Source: Streptomyces sp. V4I2 | GTDB lineage: Bacteria > Actinomycetota > Actinomycetes > Streptomycetales > Streptomycetaceae | Assembly: GCF_030817655.1 (NCBI RefSeq) | Contig: NZ_JAUSZM010000003.1 | Coordinates: 4,960,001-5,024,000 of the forward strand | Direction of reading: 5' to 3' | DNA: 64,000 nucleotides | Part shown: piece after piece, positions 51,849 through 60,689 of the stretch | How the letters are laid out: every line of letters starts with the position of its first letter | Numbering within the stretch: position 1 is the first letter of the stretch | Notes under the pieces: model-generated | Told to the model about the DNA's origin: nothing | The model's input: the letters and a program-made list of their open reading frames with translations, nothing else | The model's database searches: none | Made by a program: the position numbers and the translations under genes

Positions 51849-51965
51849 CGATCGTACGTTCTCCCCCTCGGGGGCCTCACTCCACCCCGCTGTTCACCTG
51901 CGCGTCACCGTCGCACAACCAAGGGTCACGCCCAGGTTAGCGGTGTGACGGAAGTGTGTGTGCCC

Positions 51966-53273
51966 ATGAGCGGCAGGCGACCCATCCGCAGCACCTTCCT
52001 CCCCATGTTCACCCGGCCGGGCAGAGCCACCGCCCTCGCCTCGGGGGCCCTGGTGGCGTGCGCGTCACTGACGGCCGGTTGCGGGGTCGTCCCCGGTGCC
52101 ACGGAGGGCTCCGGGGACGACCCGATCAAGGTGATGACCTGGGCACCGCAGAACACCGACGCCACCAACAAACCCGGCATGCCCGCCTTCGCGCAGGCCT
52201 ACGCCCGCTGGATCAACGCCAAGGGCGGCATCAACGGCCGCAAGCTCACCGTCCTGACCTGCAACGACCGCAACGACAGCGTGGCCGCGGCGAAGTGCGC
52301 CCGGCGCGCGGTCAAGGAGGGCGTCGTCGCGGTCGTCGGCTCCTACAGCCAGCACAGCGACTCCTTCTTCCCGCCCCTGGAGGGCGAGGGCATCCCCTAC
52401 ATAGGCGGCTACGGCGTCACCACCGACGAGTTCACCAGCCCCCTGTCCTACCCCGTGAACGGCGGCGCCCCCACCCTCCTGGCCGGCCTCGGCAAGGCCC
52501 TCGCCCCGAACTGCGGACCCGTGGCCCTCATCCGGCCCGACACCATCGCCGGCGACGAACTGCCGGTGCTGCTCGACTCCGGTCTGACGGCGGGCGGCCA
52601 CGAGGCCGCGGAGGACCTGCGGGCGGCCGAGGACGCCACCGAGTACTCGGAGAAGTCGGAAGAGGCGCTGGAGAGCATCACCACCGACCCCGAGAAGAAC
52701 GGGTGCGTGGTCCCCTCGATCGGCGACCGCACCGGCACCTTCATGGACTCCTTCCGCCGCGCCCGCGAGGACTACCCGGGGGTACGCACCGGCACGGTCC
52801 TCGGCAGCGTCGACCAGACGGTGATCGACGCCTCCGGCGGACAGTCCGGGCCGTACGAGGGGTCGTACATCACCGGCTGGTACCCCGTGGAGACCGATCC
52901 GCGCTGGGACACCATGAAGAAGGTCATCAGCGAGAAGGCCTTCGGCGACAACCGGATCGACCCCGCGGACGCCGGTGTGCAGACGACCTGGATCGCCTAC
53001 ACGGCGTTCAAGGCGGCCGTCGAGTCCCTGGGCGACGGAGAGATCAGGGCCGACGCCGTGCGCCGGGCCCTGGACGACGGGCTCGAGGTCGACACCGACG
53101 GTCTGACGCCGACACTCCGCTGGGAGTTCCAGGCCGAACTCGCCTCCGTCGGCTTCCCACGCCTGGTCAACACCGACGTGACCCTGCAGGTCGTACGGAA
53201 CGGGCGGCTGGTGTCGGCGAAGAAGGGCTTCACCGACGTGACGAACACGTTGAAGAACGCCGACCTGAACTGA
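51966..53273 (+). CDS. ABC transporter substrate-binding lipoprotein, branched-chain amino-acid type
   Basis: The 435-residue protein has a signal peptide with a lipobox (SLTAGC, Cys near residue 39). The type I periplasmic-binding domain follows: INAKGGINGRKLTVLTCNDRNDSVAAAKCARRAVKEGVVAVVGSYSQHSDSFFPPLEGEGIPYIGGYG, QTTWIAYTAFKAAVESLGDGEIRADAVRRALDDG. The LivJ-like fold binds amino acids or small amides. No permease or ATPase genes are next to it, so it may be an orphan receptor. ATG 51966 is followed by a basic start. Confidence 0.87.
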   Translation: MSGRRPIRSTFLPMFTRPGRATALASGALVACASLTAGCGVVPGATEGSGDDPIKVMTWAPQNTDATNKPGMPAFAQAYARWINAKGGINGRKLTVLTCNDRNDSVAAAKCARRAVKEGVVAVVGSYSQHSDSFFPPLEGEGIPYIGGYGVTTDEFTSPLSYPVNGGAPTLLAGLGKALAPNCGPVALIRPDTIAGDELPVLLDSGLTAGGHEAAEDLRAAEDATEYSEKSEEALESITTDPEKNGCVVPSIGDRTGTFMDSFRRAREDYPGVRTGTVLGSVDQTVIDASGGQSGPYEGSYITGWYPVETDPRWDTMKKVISEKAFGDNRIDPADAGVQTTWIAYTAFKAAVESLGDGEIRADAVRRALDDGLEVDTDGLTPTLRWEFQAELASVGFPRLVNTDVTLQVVRNGRLVSAKKGFTDVTNTLKNADLN

Positions 53274-53286
53274 CCGCGGGTCCGGT

Positions 53287-55368
53287 TCACAGCTGGGTCG
53301 GTTGGCGCTCCGTCAGGCCGTACGTCTTCGCGATCGCGTTCCACAGCCGGGCGGCCCTGGTCTTCTCGGTGCTGGCCGTGCCGCTCGCCCGGTTGCCGGC
53401 CTGGGTCTGGCCGGTCACGACCGCCTGGCCCTTCTTGCAGCCCTTCTTGCCGGCCGCCTGGTCCGCCCAGGCCGCGTAGTGGTTGTCGGCCGCCGCGGAC
53501 GCCTTCCACGCCTTGGTGAGGGCGTCGGTCAACTGAGCGTTGGCGGGCAGCTTGTCGACCGCGAGGCCGGAGAGCCGGGTGACGAGGTCGGTGCGCTGCT
53601 GGGCCGCGGCCCGCAGGTCCTTGGCGGCCTGGCCGAGGCTCTTGCACGTCCTCACACTGGCCACCGCGTTGATCACCGTGGTACGGCTGTCTCCGCTGTC
53701 CGCCAGCAGCTTGTCCAGCGCGACGGCCTGTTCCTTGGCCGGGTCCGCCGACGGCGAGGCCGACGCGTCGGTCGCGGGGGCCGTCGCGGAGACGGTCTGG
53801 TTCTTGTCGGTCTGGTCGTCGCTCCCGCCACCGGCGAGCAGCGCACCCGCGCCGATACCGAGGACGGCGATGCCGATCCCGACGGCGGCGATCAGCGGCA
53901 CCCTGGAGCCGGAACGGCCGCCTCGCCGGCCGCCGTCGCCTCCGTCGTCGTACGCAGCGGCCTGGGGCGGACCGGCGTAGGGCGGCTGCGCGGACTGCCC
54001 GTACGGCGGCTGGGCGCCGGGCTGCTCGAAACGCGGGAGCTGCTGGGTCGCCCCGGCCGGGGCCGCGCCGCCGGGCCCGCTGCGGAAGAGGTTGTCGAAC
54101 TCGGCGGGCGGCTGCCGGTCCCCGCCCGTCTGTCCGGGCACGGGCGCTATGTACTGCGTGGCCTCGGCGTCGGGGCCGGAAGCGGGCGGCATCGGACCGG
54201 CGGACGGCATCGGACCGGCGGCGTGCTGAGGTCCCGCTCCGGCGCGGTGGCTGCCGCCGCCCTGCGCGGCGCGGCCCAGGAACTGCGTCGACTCGCCGGA
54301 CGACTCGGCAGGCACCTCGGGCGGCAACGCCCCGGGGCCCACCGGCGGGATGTACTGCGTCGCCCCCTCGTCGGCGGCGGCCGGGACGGGCGGGAGGTAC
54401 TGGGTGGCGCCTTCGTCGGCAGGCGGCAGAGGGGCGGCATGACCGCCGCCACCGTGCAGGACGGGCGGGAGGGGGGCGTTGGGCATGCCGTGCCCCGGCG
54501 CCGGGAGGGCGGGGCTCGGGGAGCCCTGCCCTGCGGGCGGCAGGGGCGCGGAGGCACCGGGAGAGCCGTACGGGTCGGCGGGCGGCGCGGAGGCACCCTG
54601 TGCGGGCGGGAGAGGCGACCCGGCGGCGGGAGGGCCGTAAGAGTCGGCGTGCGGCAGGGATGCCGCGGCGGCAGGAGAGCCGTACGCGTCGGAGCCGTAG
54701 GCGCCGGCGGGCGGCTGAGCCGTCCCCGAGGCCGAAGAACCGTAGGCGCCGGCGGACGACTGAGGCGTGCCCCCGGCCGAAGAACCATAGGCGTCGGCCG
54801 ACGGGGAAGCACCCTGACCGCCACCATGCCCAGCAGGCGAAGAACCGTAGGCGCCGGCGGACGACTGAGGCGTCCCCCCGCCCGGAGAACCGTAGGCGTC
54901 GGCGCCCGCCGAGCCGTACTGGCCCGGCGGCGGCGTGGGAGAGCCGTACGCGTCAGCGCCGTACCCCTGGGTGCCCTGCGGCGTGCCGCCCTGTGCGCCC
55001 CAGGGCTGTTCGGGGGCGCCCCACGACTGGTCGGGCGTGCTCCAGCCCTGGCCCGGCGGCGGGGCCGGGGCCTGGTGCTGCTCGGGGCCCCACGGCGTGC
55101 CCCAGGCCTGACCGCCGGCCGGACCGGAAGCCTCGCCGGGCGTCGGCGCGTGGTGTCCGGCGCCGGTCTGCGAACCGCCGTAGCCGCTCTGTCCGCTCTG
55201 TCCGCCCTGCCCGCCGCCGTAGCCGCTCTGCCCGCCGCCGTGTTCGCCGTTTCCGCCGTACCCGCCCGTCATTCCCGGCAGCAGGGGTTCCCCGCCGTCG
55301 GAGGGCAGCACGATGCCTTCGCGCGCCTCGCGCGGCGAGGGCTCCTCGCCCTGTCCACTCTGCGTCAC
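53287..55368 (-). CDS. membrane protein with Pro/Gly/Ser-rich tail and FHA-ligand-like TQ motifs
   Basis: The 693-residue protein has a long cytoplasmic part (residues 1-489) rich in Gly, Pro, Ser and Tyr, with repeats of a GTPQSSAGAYGSS type. One membrane helix lies at about 490-513 (PLIAAVGIGIAVLGIGAGALLAGG), and an extracytoplasmic part of about 180 residues contains two Cys. Five Thr-Gln sites with a hydrophobic residue at +3 lie near the helix: ATQYL (T322), ATQYI (T337), STQFL (T361), ATQYI (T404) and ATQQL (T441). A TxxI/L arrangement is the core of FHA-domain ligands when the Thr is phosphorylated. The gene is convergent with the binding-protein gene (13-bp gap). Confidence 0.8.
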   Translation of the reverse strand: MTQSGQGEEPSPREAREGIVLPSDGGEPLLPGMTGGYGGNGEHGGGQSGYGGGQGGQSGQSGYGGSQTGAGHHAPTPGEASGPAGGQAWGTPWGPEQHQAPAPPPGQGWSTPDQSWGAPEQPWGAQGGTPQGTQGYGADAYGSPTPPPGQYGSAGADAYGSPGGGTPQSSAGAYGSSPAGHGGGQGASPSADAYGSSAGGTPQSSAGAYGSSASGTAQPPAGAYGSDAYGSPAAAASLPHADSYGPPAAGSPLPPAQGASAPPADPYGSPGASAPLPPAGQGSPSPALPAPGHGMPNAPLPPVLHGGGGHAAPLPPADEGATQYLPPVPAAADEGATQYIPPVGPGALPPEVPAESSGESTQFLGRAAQGGGSHRAGAGPQHAAGPMPSAGPMPPASGPDAEATQYIAPVPGQTGGDRQPPAEFDNLFRSGPGGAAPAGATQQLPRFEQPGAQPPYGQSAQPPYAGPPQAAAYDDGGDGGRRGGRSGSRVPLIAAVGIGIAVLGIGAGALLAGGGSDDQTDKNQTVSATAPATDASASPSADPAKEQAVALDKLLADSGDSRTTVINAVASVRTCKSLGQAAKDLRAAAQQRTDLVTRLSGLAVDKLPANAQLTDALTKAWKASAAADNHYAAWADQAAGKKGCKKGQAVVTGQTQAGNRASGTASTEKTRAARLWNAIAKTYGLTERQPTQL

Positions 55369-55592
55369 CGGGACTCCTACGAATGGGGGAACTTCGGAAT
55401 CGTCGGCTCACGCTACCGGGTCCCCCGAGCCGGGTGCCACGCAGCTCATGACGTGACCTGCGTCCCTGTGACCGCGGTAACAGATCACCATGCGCACGGT
55501 GACAGAACCGGTCCCCCATCCGCTATATATGACCCCTCTCCGCCTCCGGCGCCTTCGTTTCCCTGCCGTTCACGCCCTCGTACCCCGCGCTT

Positions 55593-56978
55593 TCAGGCCG
55601 CCGCCTGGAGGTCGAGGCGCGCCCCGAACTCCCTTACCACTGCCTCGTCCCGGTACGGCTCCAGCCGCTGCTGGAAGTCGTCGAGGTACTCGGCGCCCCG
55701 GTTGGAGCGGAGGGTCTCCAGCAACTCCACTGCTTTCATGCCGGTGTTGCAGGCCTGCTCGATCTCCCGCTGCTGCACCTGCGCGGAGGCCAGCAGCACA
55801 TAGCCGATGGCCCTGCGGCGGGCCCGCGACCCGGGGTGCCCGTCCAGCGACTCCTGCGCGCACCGCGCCGCCGCCTCGGCCTGTCCCAGGTCCCGGTGGC
55901 AGTGCGCCAACTCGTCGGCGAGGTAGGCCTCGTCGAAGTGGGCGATCCACGCCGGGTCGTCCCCGGCGGCCGGGTCGGCCTGCTCCAGCGCGCTCACCGC
56001 CCGCCCGGACGCCACCTGGGCCGCCCGCGCGTCGCCCATCAACGCGTGCCCGCGTGCCACCGCCGCGCAGAACATCGACTCCGCGCGCGGAGTCACGCGC
56101 CCGCGCGCCCCCTCCTGCGCCGCCCGCGCCAACTGCGCGATCTCACGCGGGTTTCCGAGCTGCGCGGCGAGGTGGCTCATGGAGGCGGCGAGAACGTACC
56201 CGCCGTAGCCACGGTCGCCGGCCGCCTGCGCGAGCCGCAGGGCCTGGATGTAGTAGCGCTGGGCGAGGCCGGGCTGGCCGGTGTCGACGGCCATGTAGCC
56301 GGCGAGTTCGGTGAGCCGGGCCACGGCGGCGAACAGGTCGCGGCCGACCGCCTCCCGGTAGGAGCCTGCCAGCAGCCCGGACACGACACTGTTGAGGTAG
56401 TGCACGACGACCGGGCGTACGTGCCCGCTGCCGTACTGGTGGTCCAGGTCGCACAGCGCCTGGGTCATCGCGCCCACGGCCGCCACGTCGGACTGCCCCA
56501 CCCGTGGCCCCGCCGAACGCGCCACCTGCGCGTCGGGCGAGGAGATCAGCCAGTCGCGGCTCGGTTCGACCAGCGCGGACGCGGCGACGGAGGAGCCGGA
56601 CAGGAAGTCCCGGCGGCCCACGTCACTGCGCCACAGCTCACACACCTGCTCGATGGCTCCCAGTACCGTCGGCGAGAACTGGAGGCCCACGCCCGAGGCG
56701 AGGTTCTTGCCGTTGGCCATGCCGATCTCGTCGATCGTGACCGTACGGCCGAGTTTGCGGCCCAGCGCCTCCGCGATGATCGCCGGGGCGCGGCCGCGTG
56801 GCTGCTGTCCGCGCAGCCAGCGCGCCACGGACGTCTTGTCGTACCGCAGGTCGAGACCGTGCTCGGCGCCGCACATGTTGACCCGGCGGGCGAGCCCCGC
56901 GTTGGAGCAACCCGCTTCCTGGATGAGCGCCTGCAGCCGTTCGTTCGGCTGCCGCGCGACGAGAGGCCTTGCGGCCAT
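55593..56978 (-). CDS. NsdA-like helix-turn-helix/TPR regulator
   Basis: The 461-residue protein has an N-terminal HTH-like part (NERLQALIQEAGCSNAGLARRVNMCGAEHGLDLRYDKTSVARWLRGQQPRGRAPAIIAEALGRKLGRTVTIDEIGM), then a run of TPR-like helices up to the C-terminus (RYYIQALRLAQAAGDRGYGGYVLAASMSHLAAQLG...). This is the architecture of NsdA/NsdB-type proteins that lower antibiotic production and differentiation in Streptomyces. ATG 56978 follows GGGGGT. No operon partner is evident; the 293-bp gap upstream (56979-57271) shows no gene. Confidence 0.82.
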   Translation of the reverse strand: MAARPLVARQPNERLQALIQEAGCSNAGLARRVNMCGAEHGLDLRYDKTSVARWLRGQQPRGRAPAIIAEALGRKLGRTVTIDEIGMANGKNLASGVGLQFSPTVLGAIEQVCELWRSDVGRRDFLSGSSVAASALVEPSRDWLISSPDAQVARSAGPRVGQSDVAAVGAMTQALCDLDHQYGSGHVRPVVVHYLNSVVSGLLAGSYREAVGRDLFAAVARLTELAGYMAVDTGQPGLAQRYYIQALRLAQAAGDRGYGGYVLAASMSHLAAQLGNPREIAQLARAAQEGARGRVTPRAESMFCAAVARGHALMGDARAAQVASGRAVSALEQADPAAGDDPAWIAHFDEAYLADELAHCHRDLGQAEAAARCAQESLDGHPGSRARRRAIGYVLLASAQVQQREIEQACNTGMKAVELLETLRSNRGAEYLDDFQQRLEPYRDEAVVREFGARLDLQAAA

Positions 56979-57271
56979 GGCGTACCCCCTGTGGCTGCGG
57001 TGCCTGCCCACGCACCGAGTTGACGTGTCTTCCACCGAAAAGATCCGGCCGTGAAGATCAATGCCCCGCCGACACAGCGAAAATGCGAGACATGCGAGGA
57101 TTGCCGGGGTAAAGGCGGGTGCCGCCCCCACACCTGGCTACCCAGCTCACGCCCTGCTTCCTCCTGCGCGCCCCCACACATGCATCCATGCGCCCCAGAT
57201 GCGGAACGGATGCTCCTCCCCCGCGCGCGCGACGCCCGTAACTCCAGGTGGACGCGGGAGTTGTGTTCAGC

Positions 57272-57925
57272 GTGGAAGAGACGATCGCGGGCACCGAAGC
57301 CGTTCAGATTCCGAGGCAGCGCGGGGAATCGCTGCTGGACACAGCCGTACGCTACGCCGAGGAGCGCCACTGGGACGTCTTCCCCGGCACCTGGCTGGAA
57401 GCCGTCGACGGGGTGCAGCGCTGCTCGTGCGGCGACGCCGCGTGCGCCGTGCCCGGAGCGCACCCGGCGCGGGCGGACTGGGAGACGCAGGCGACCGGCA
57501 GTGCGACCGTTGCGCGCCGGATGTGGCAGAAGCAGCCGACGGCGTCGATTCTGTTGCCGACGGGGCGTACGTTCGACGCGATCGACGTGCCCGAGACCGC
57601 GGGGTTTCTCGCGCTGGCGCGCATGGAGCGGATGGAACTGACGCTGGGTCCGGTGACCCTCACTCCTGACCGGCGGATGCAGTTCTTCGTGCTGCCCGGT
57701 GCCTCCGTGAAGGTGCCCGAGCTTGTACGGAAGCTCGGTTGGTCACCGTCCTCGCTCGATCTGACGGCGCTCGGTGAAGGTGCGTACGTGGCGGGGCCGC
57801 CCAGCCGGTTCGGGACGCGGGGGGCCGTGCAGTGGGCCTGTCGGCCCACCCCCGCCAACCGGTGGCTTCCCGATGCGGAGGAGCTGATCTCGCCGCTCGC
57901 CTATGCGTGTGGGCGGGATCGGTAG
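57272..57925 (+). CDS. bifunctional primase/polymerase (prim-pol)-like protein
   Basis: The protein of about 217 residues has the prim-pol N-terminal fold: ESLLDTAVRYAEERHWDVFPGTWLEAVDGVQRCSCGDAACAVPGAHPARADWETQATG, with a zinc-type C-x-C-x4-C set and a PGAHPA motif. Then SILLPTGRTFDAIDVP carries the Asp-containing strand that in true prim-pols binds the metal (here D-A-I-D). Helicase or primase C-domains are absent, so it is a stand-alone form. Such short prim-pol-like genes are widespread in Streptomyces chromosomes; the role is unknown. GTG 57272 is preferred; GTG 57263 and 57248 are alternatives. Confidence 0.72.
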   Translation: MEETIAGTEAVQIPRQRGESLLDTAVRYAEERHWDVFPGTWLEAVDGVQRCSCGDAACAVPGAHPARADWETQATGSATVARRMWQKQPTASILLPTGRTFDAIDVPETAGFLALARMERMELTLGPVTLTPDRRMQFFVLPGASVKVPELVRKLGWSPSSLDLTALGEGAYVAGPPSRFGTRGAVQWACRPTPANRWLPDAEELISPLAYACGRDR

Positions 57926-58039
57926 TTTCGCGGCCACAGGTCGTTGGTGGTTGCTCGCGCCTGCGCGGCGGAGCCGCATATGCATATCAGGCACAGTCCC
58001 GCGCCCCTTGGCGGCCTTGCTCCACCGTAGGGTGCATCC

Positions 58040-58834
58040 ATGACGTCGGGAGCAGAGACGGGTGCAGCGGCCGTACGTGTGCGGGGGCTCTGGAAGCGGT
58101 TCGGGCAGCAGGTCGCCGTGGCCGGGATCGATCTGGATCTGCCCGCCGGGAAATTCATCGGGCTCGTCGGGCCCAACGGTGCCGGGAAGACCACCACTCT
58201 CTCCATAATCACCGGGTTGCTGCGGCCCGACCAGGGGTCCGTCGAGGTCGTCGGGCATGACGTCTGGCGGGATCCGGTGGAGGTGAAGGCGCGGATCGGG
58301 GTGCTGCCGGAGGGACTGCGGCTGTTCGAGCGGCTGTCGGGGCGCGAACTGCTCGCCTACTCGGGGCGGTTGCGCGGGCTGCCCGGTGCCGAGGTCGACA
58401 AGCGGGTCACCCAGCTCCTCGACGTCCTTGACCTGGCCGGCGCGCAGCACAAGCTCGTCGTCGACTACTCGACCGGCATGCGCAAGAAGATCGGGCTCGC
58501 GGCCGCGCTGCTCCACAACCCCGAAGTGCTCTTTCTTGACGAGCCGTTCGAGGGCGTCGACCCGGTGTCCGCGCAGACCATCCGGGGCGTGCTGGAGCGC
58601 TACACCGCCTCCGGCGCGACCGTCGTCTTCTCCTCCCACGTCATGGAGCTCGTCGAGTCGCTGTGCGACTGGGTGGCGGTGCTGGCCGCGGGCCGCATCC
58701 GCGCCCAGGGCACGCTCGCCGAGGTCCGCGGCGACGCTCCCACCCTGCAACAGGCGTTCCTGGAACTCGTCGGCGCGAACGCCCGCGACACCGGCTCCCA
58801 CCTCGACTGGCTGGGCGGCGGGGCGACCCGATGA
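58040..58834 (+). CDS. ABC transporter ATP-binding protein
   Basis: The 264-residue protein has Walker A GPNGAGKTT (residues 44-52), a signature region (YSTGMRKKIGLAAALLHNPEVLFLDEPFEGVDP), where STGMR replaces LSGGQ, and a final D-loop/H-loop (SSHVMELVESL). The short STGM signature is typical of exporter ATPases of the ABC-2 type. Its stop overlaps the start of the permease gene (ATGA). The substrate is unknown. Confidence 0.87.
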   Translation: MTSGAETGAAAVRVRGLWKRFGQQVAVAGIDLDLPAGKFIGLVGPNGAGKTTTLSIITGLLRPDQGSVEVVGHDVWRDPVEVKARIGVLPEGLRLFERLSGRELLAYSGRLRGLPGAEVDKRVTQLLDVLDLAGAQHKLVVDYSTGMRKKIGLAAALLHNPEVLFLDEPFEGVDPVSAQTIRGVLERYTASGATVVFSSHVMELVESLCDWVAVLAAGRIRAQGTLAEVRGDAPTLQQAFLELVGANARDTGSHLDWLGGGATR

Positions 58835-60429
58835 GCGGCACCGCGGTCTCCATCACTCCTGTCGTCGTACGGCTGAAGCTGTCCCTGCTGCGCAACGGGC
58901 TGCGGCAGTCCAGTGGCCGGCGGGCCGCCTACGTCGCCTCGGTCGTCGCCGTGCTCCTCGTCTCCGCGGTGCAGCTGCTCGGCCTGATCGCGCTGCGCGG
59001 GCACGAACACGCCGCCTCCGTGGTGGTGCTGCTGGTCGCGGTGCTGGCGGCGGGCTGGGCGGTGATGCCGCTGTTCTTCCCCGGCGGCGACGAGACCCTC
59101 GACCCCACCCGCCTGGTGATGCTGCCGCTGCGGCCCCGTCCACTGGTCCGGGCGCTGCTCGCGGCCTCTCTGGTCGGCATCGGACCGCTGTTCACGCTGT
59201 GCATGCTCGCCGGGGCCGTCGTGTCGGTCGCGCACGGGGGTGTGGCGTACGTCGTCGGCGTCGTCGGTGTCGTCCTCGCGCTCCTTGTCTGCGTGGCGCT
59301 CGCACGGGCCGTCGCCGCCGCCAACCTCCGGCTGCTGACCAGCCGCAAGGGCCGGGATCTGGCGGTGCTGAGCGGGCTGGTCATCGCGATCGGCGCGCAG
59401 GTCGTCAACTTCGGTGCGCAGCGGCTGGGTTCGAGCGGCCTTGGCCAGCTGGACGGTCCGGCCGACGTGCTGAAGTGGGTGCCGCCCGCGTCGGCGATCG
59501 GGGCGGCGGACTCCGCGAGCGAGGGGTCGTACGGCATCGCCGTCCTCCAGCTCGCCCTGACCGCCGCCGCCCTGGTGGCACTGATCGCCTGGTGGTCGCG
59601 GCATCTGACCCGGCTGATGACCGCGCCGGACGGCTCCACACTCCAGGCCACCGACTCCGGCGCCCGCGAGCGGACCTCCACCGGCCTGTCCCGGCTGCTG
59701 CCCGCCGGCCGCACCGGCACGGTCATGGAACGCAGCCTGCGCTATGTGTGGCGCGACCCGAAGACCAAGGCCGCCTGGGTGACGTCCCTGGCCATCGGCC
59801 TGATCGTGCCGGTGTTCAACGCCTTGCAGGGCAGCGGCTCGATCTACTTCGCCTGCTTCGCCGCCGGGATGCTCGGCGTGCAGATGTACAACCAGTTCGG
59901 GCAGGACACCTCCGCGTTCTGGATGGTCGCGATGACGATCTCCTCGACCCGGGACGCCTACGTCGAGCTGCGCGCCCGCGCGCTGGCCCTGCTGGTGATC
60001 ACCCTGCCGTACGCCACCCTCGTGACCGTCCTGACGACCGCGCTGCTGGGCGACTGGCCGAAGCTGCCCGAGGTGCTCGGGCTGTCCTTCGCGCTGCTCG
60101 GGGCGATGCTGGCGACCGGGGCGTGGACGTCCGCGCGCTTCCCGTACTCCATCCCGCAGGAGGGCTACAAGAACGTGGCCCCCGGGCAGTCCGGGCTCGC
60201 CTTCATGGCCATCCTCGGCGGCATGGTCTCGTCGGCCCTGCTGTGCGCCCCCGTCATCGCCGGCACGATCTGGCTGAACGTCAGCGAGGGCGGCGACAAG
60301 TGGAGCTGGCTGCTGCTGCCGGTGGGGGCGGTCTACGGGACGGCGATCACGGTGGCGGGGCTGCGAATGGCCGCCCCGCGCACGGCTCGACAGCTGCCGG
60401 AGATTCTTACGGCGGTCAGCAAGGGGTGA
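58831..60429 (+). CDS. ABC transporter membrane subunit (ABC-2 type)
   Basis: The 532-residue protein has about 12 hydrophobic helices (for example AAYVASVVAVLLVSAVQLLGLIA, VVVLLVAVLAAGWAVMPLFF, VALLVC..., WLLLPVGAVYGTAITVAGL). The long soluble stretch at about 262-330 lies between two bundles. No ATP-binding motif is present. It forms a coupled pair with the preceding ATPase and is likely a lipid, peptide or drug exporter, or an immunity transporter. Confidence 0.8.
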   Translation: MSGTAVSITPVVVRLKLSLLRNGLRQSSGRRAAYVASVVAVLLVSAVQLLGLIALRGHEHAASVVVLLVAVLAAGWAVMPLFFPGGDETLDPTRLVMLPLRPRPLVRALLAASLVGIGPLFTLCMLAGAVVSVAHGGVAYVVGVVGVVLALLVCVALARAVAAANLRLLTSRKGRDLAVLSGLVIAIGAQVVNFGAQRLGSSGLGQLDGPADVLKWVPPASAIGAADSASEGSYGIAVLQLALTAAALVALIAWWSRHLTRLMTAPDGSTLQATDSGARERTSTGLSRLLPAGRTGTVMERSLRYVWRDPKTKAAWVTSLAIGLIVPVFNALQGSGSIYFACFAAGMLGVQMYNQFGQDTSAFWMVAMTISSTRDAYVELRARALALLVITLPYATLVTVLTTALLGDWPKLPEVLGLSFALLGAMLATGAWTSARFPYSIPQEGYKNVAPGQSGLAFMAILGGMVSSALLCAPVIAGTIWLNVSEGGDKWSWLLLPVGAVYGTAITVAGLRMAAPRTARQLPEILTAVSKG

Positions 60430-60689
60430 GCTTGGCGGGGCGGAGGCGGGGCTTTGGCGGAGCCCGGGGGCGGAGGCGGGGCTTGGGCGGAGCCGGGGGC
60501 GGGACCCTTGGGCGGGCCCTTGGGCGGTGCCCGACAGACTGGCATCGGCCGCACCCTCAGGGGCGCGGGGAACTGCGCGACCAGCCCCCGAGCACCCGCA
60601 CTCGGCACACCGCGCAGACCCCCACCGCCGTAGCCGCCGGCCCGCCGGGCCTTGGGGCCCGGTCCTGGGGCGAGGCCCTGGGGCCGGTT
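60430..60689. other. 260-bp gene-free stretch with GC-rich repeats and a dispersed-repeat copy
   Basis: 60430-60530 is a low-complexity run of GGCGGAGGCGGGGCTTGG-type units (two direct copies). 60559-60587 is a copy of the dispersed repeat found at 39713 and 50294. The convergent hydrolase and permease genes end on either side, so it may contain a terminator. Confidence 0.6.
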
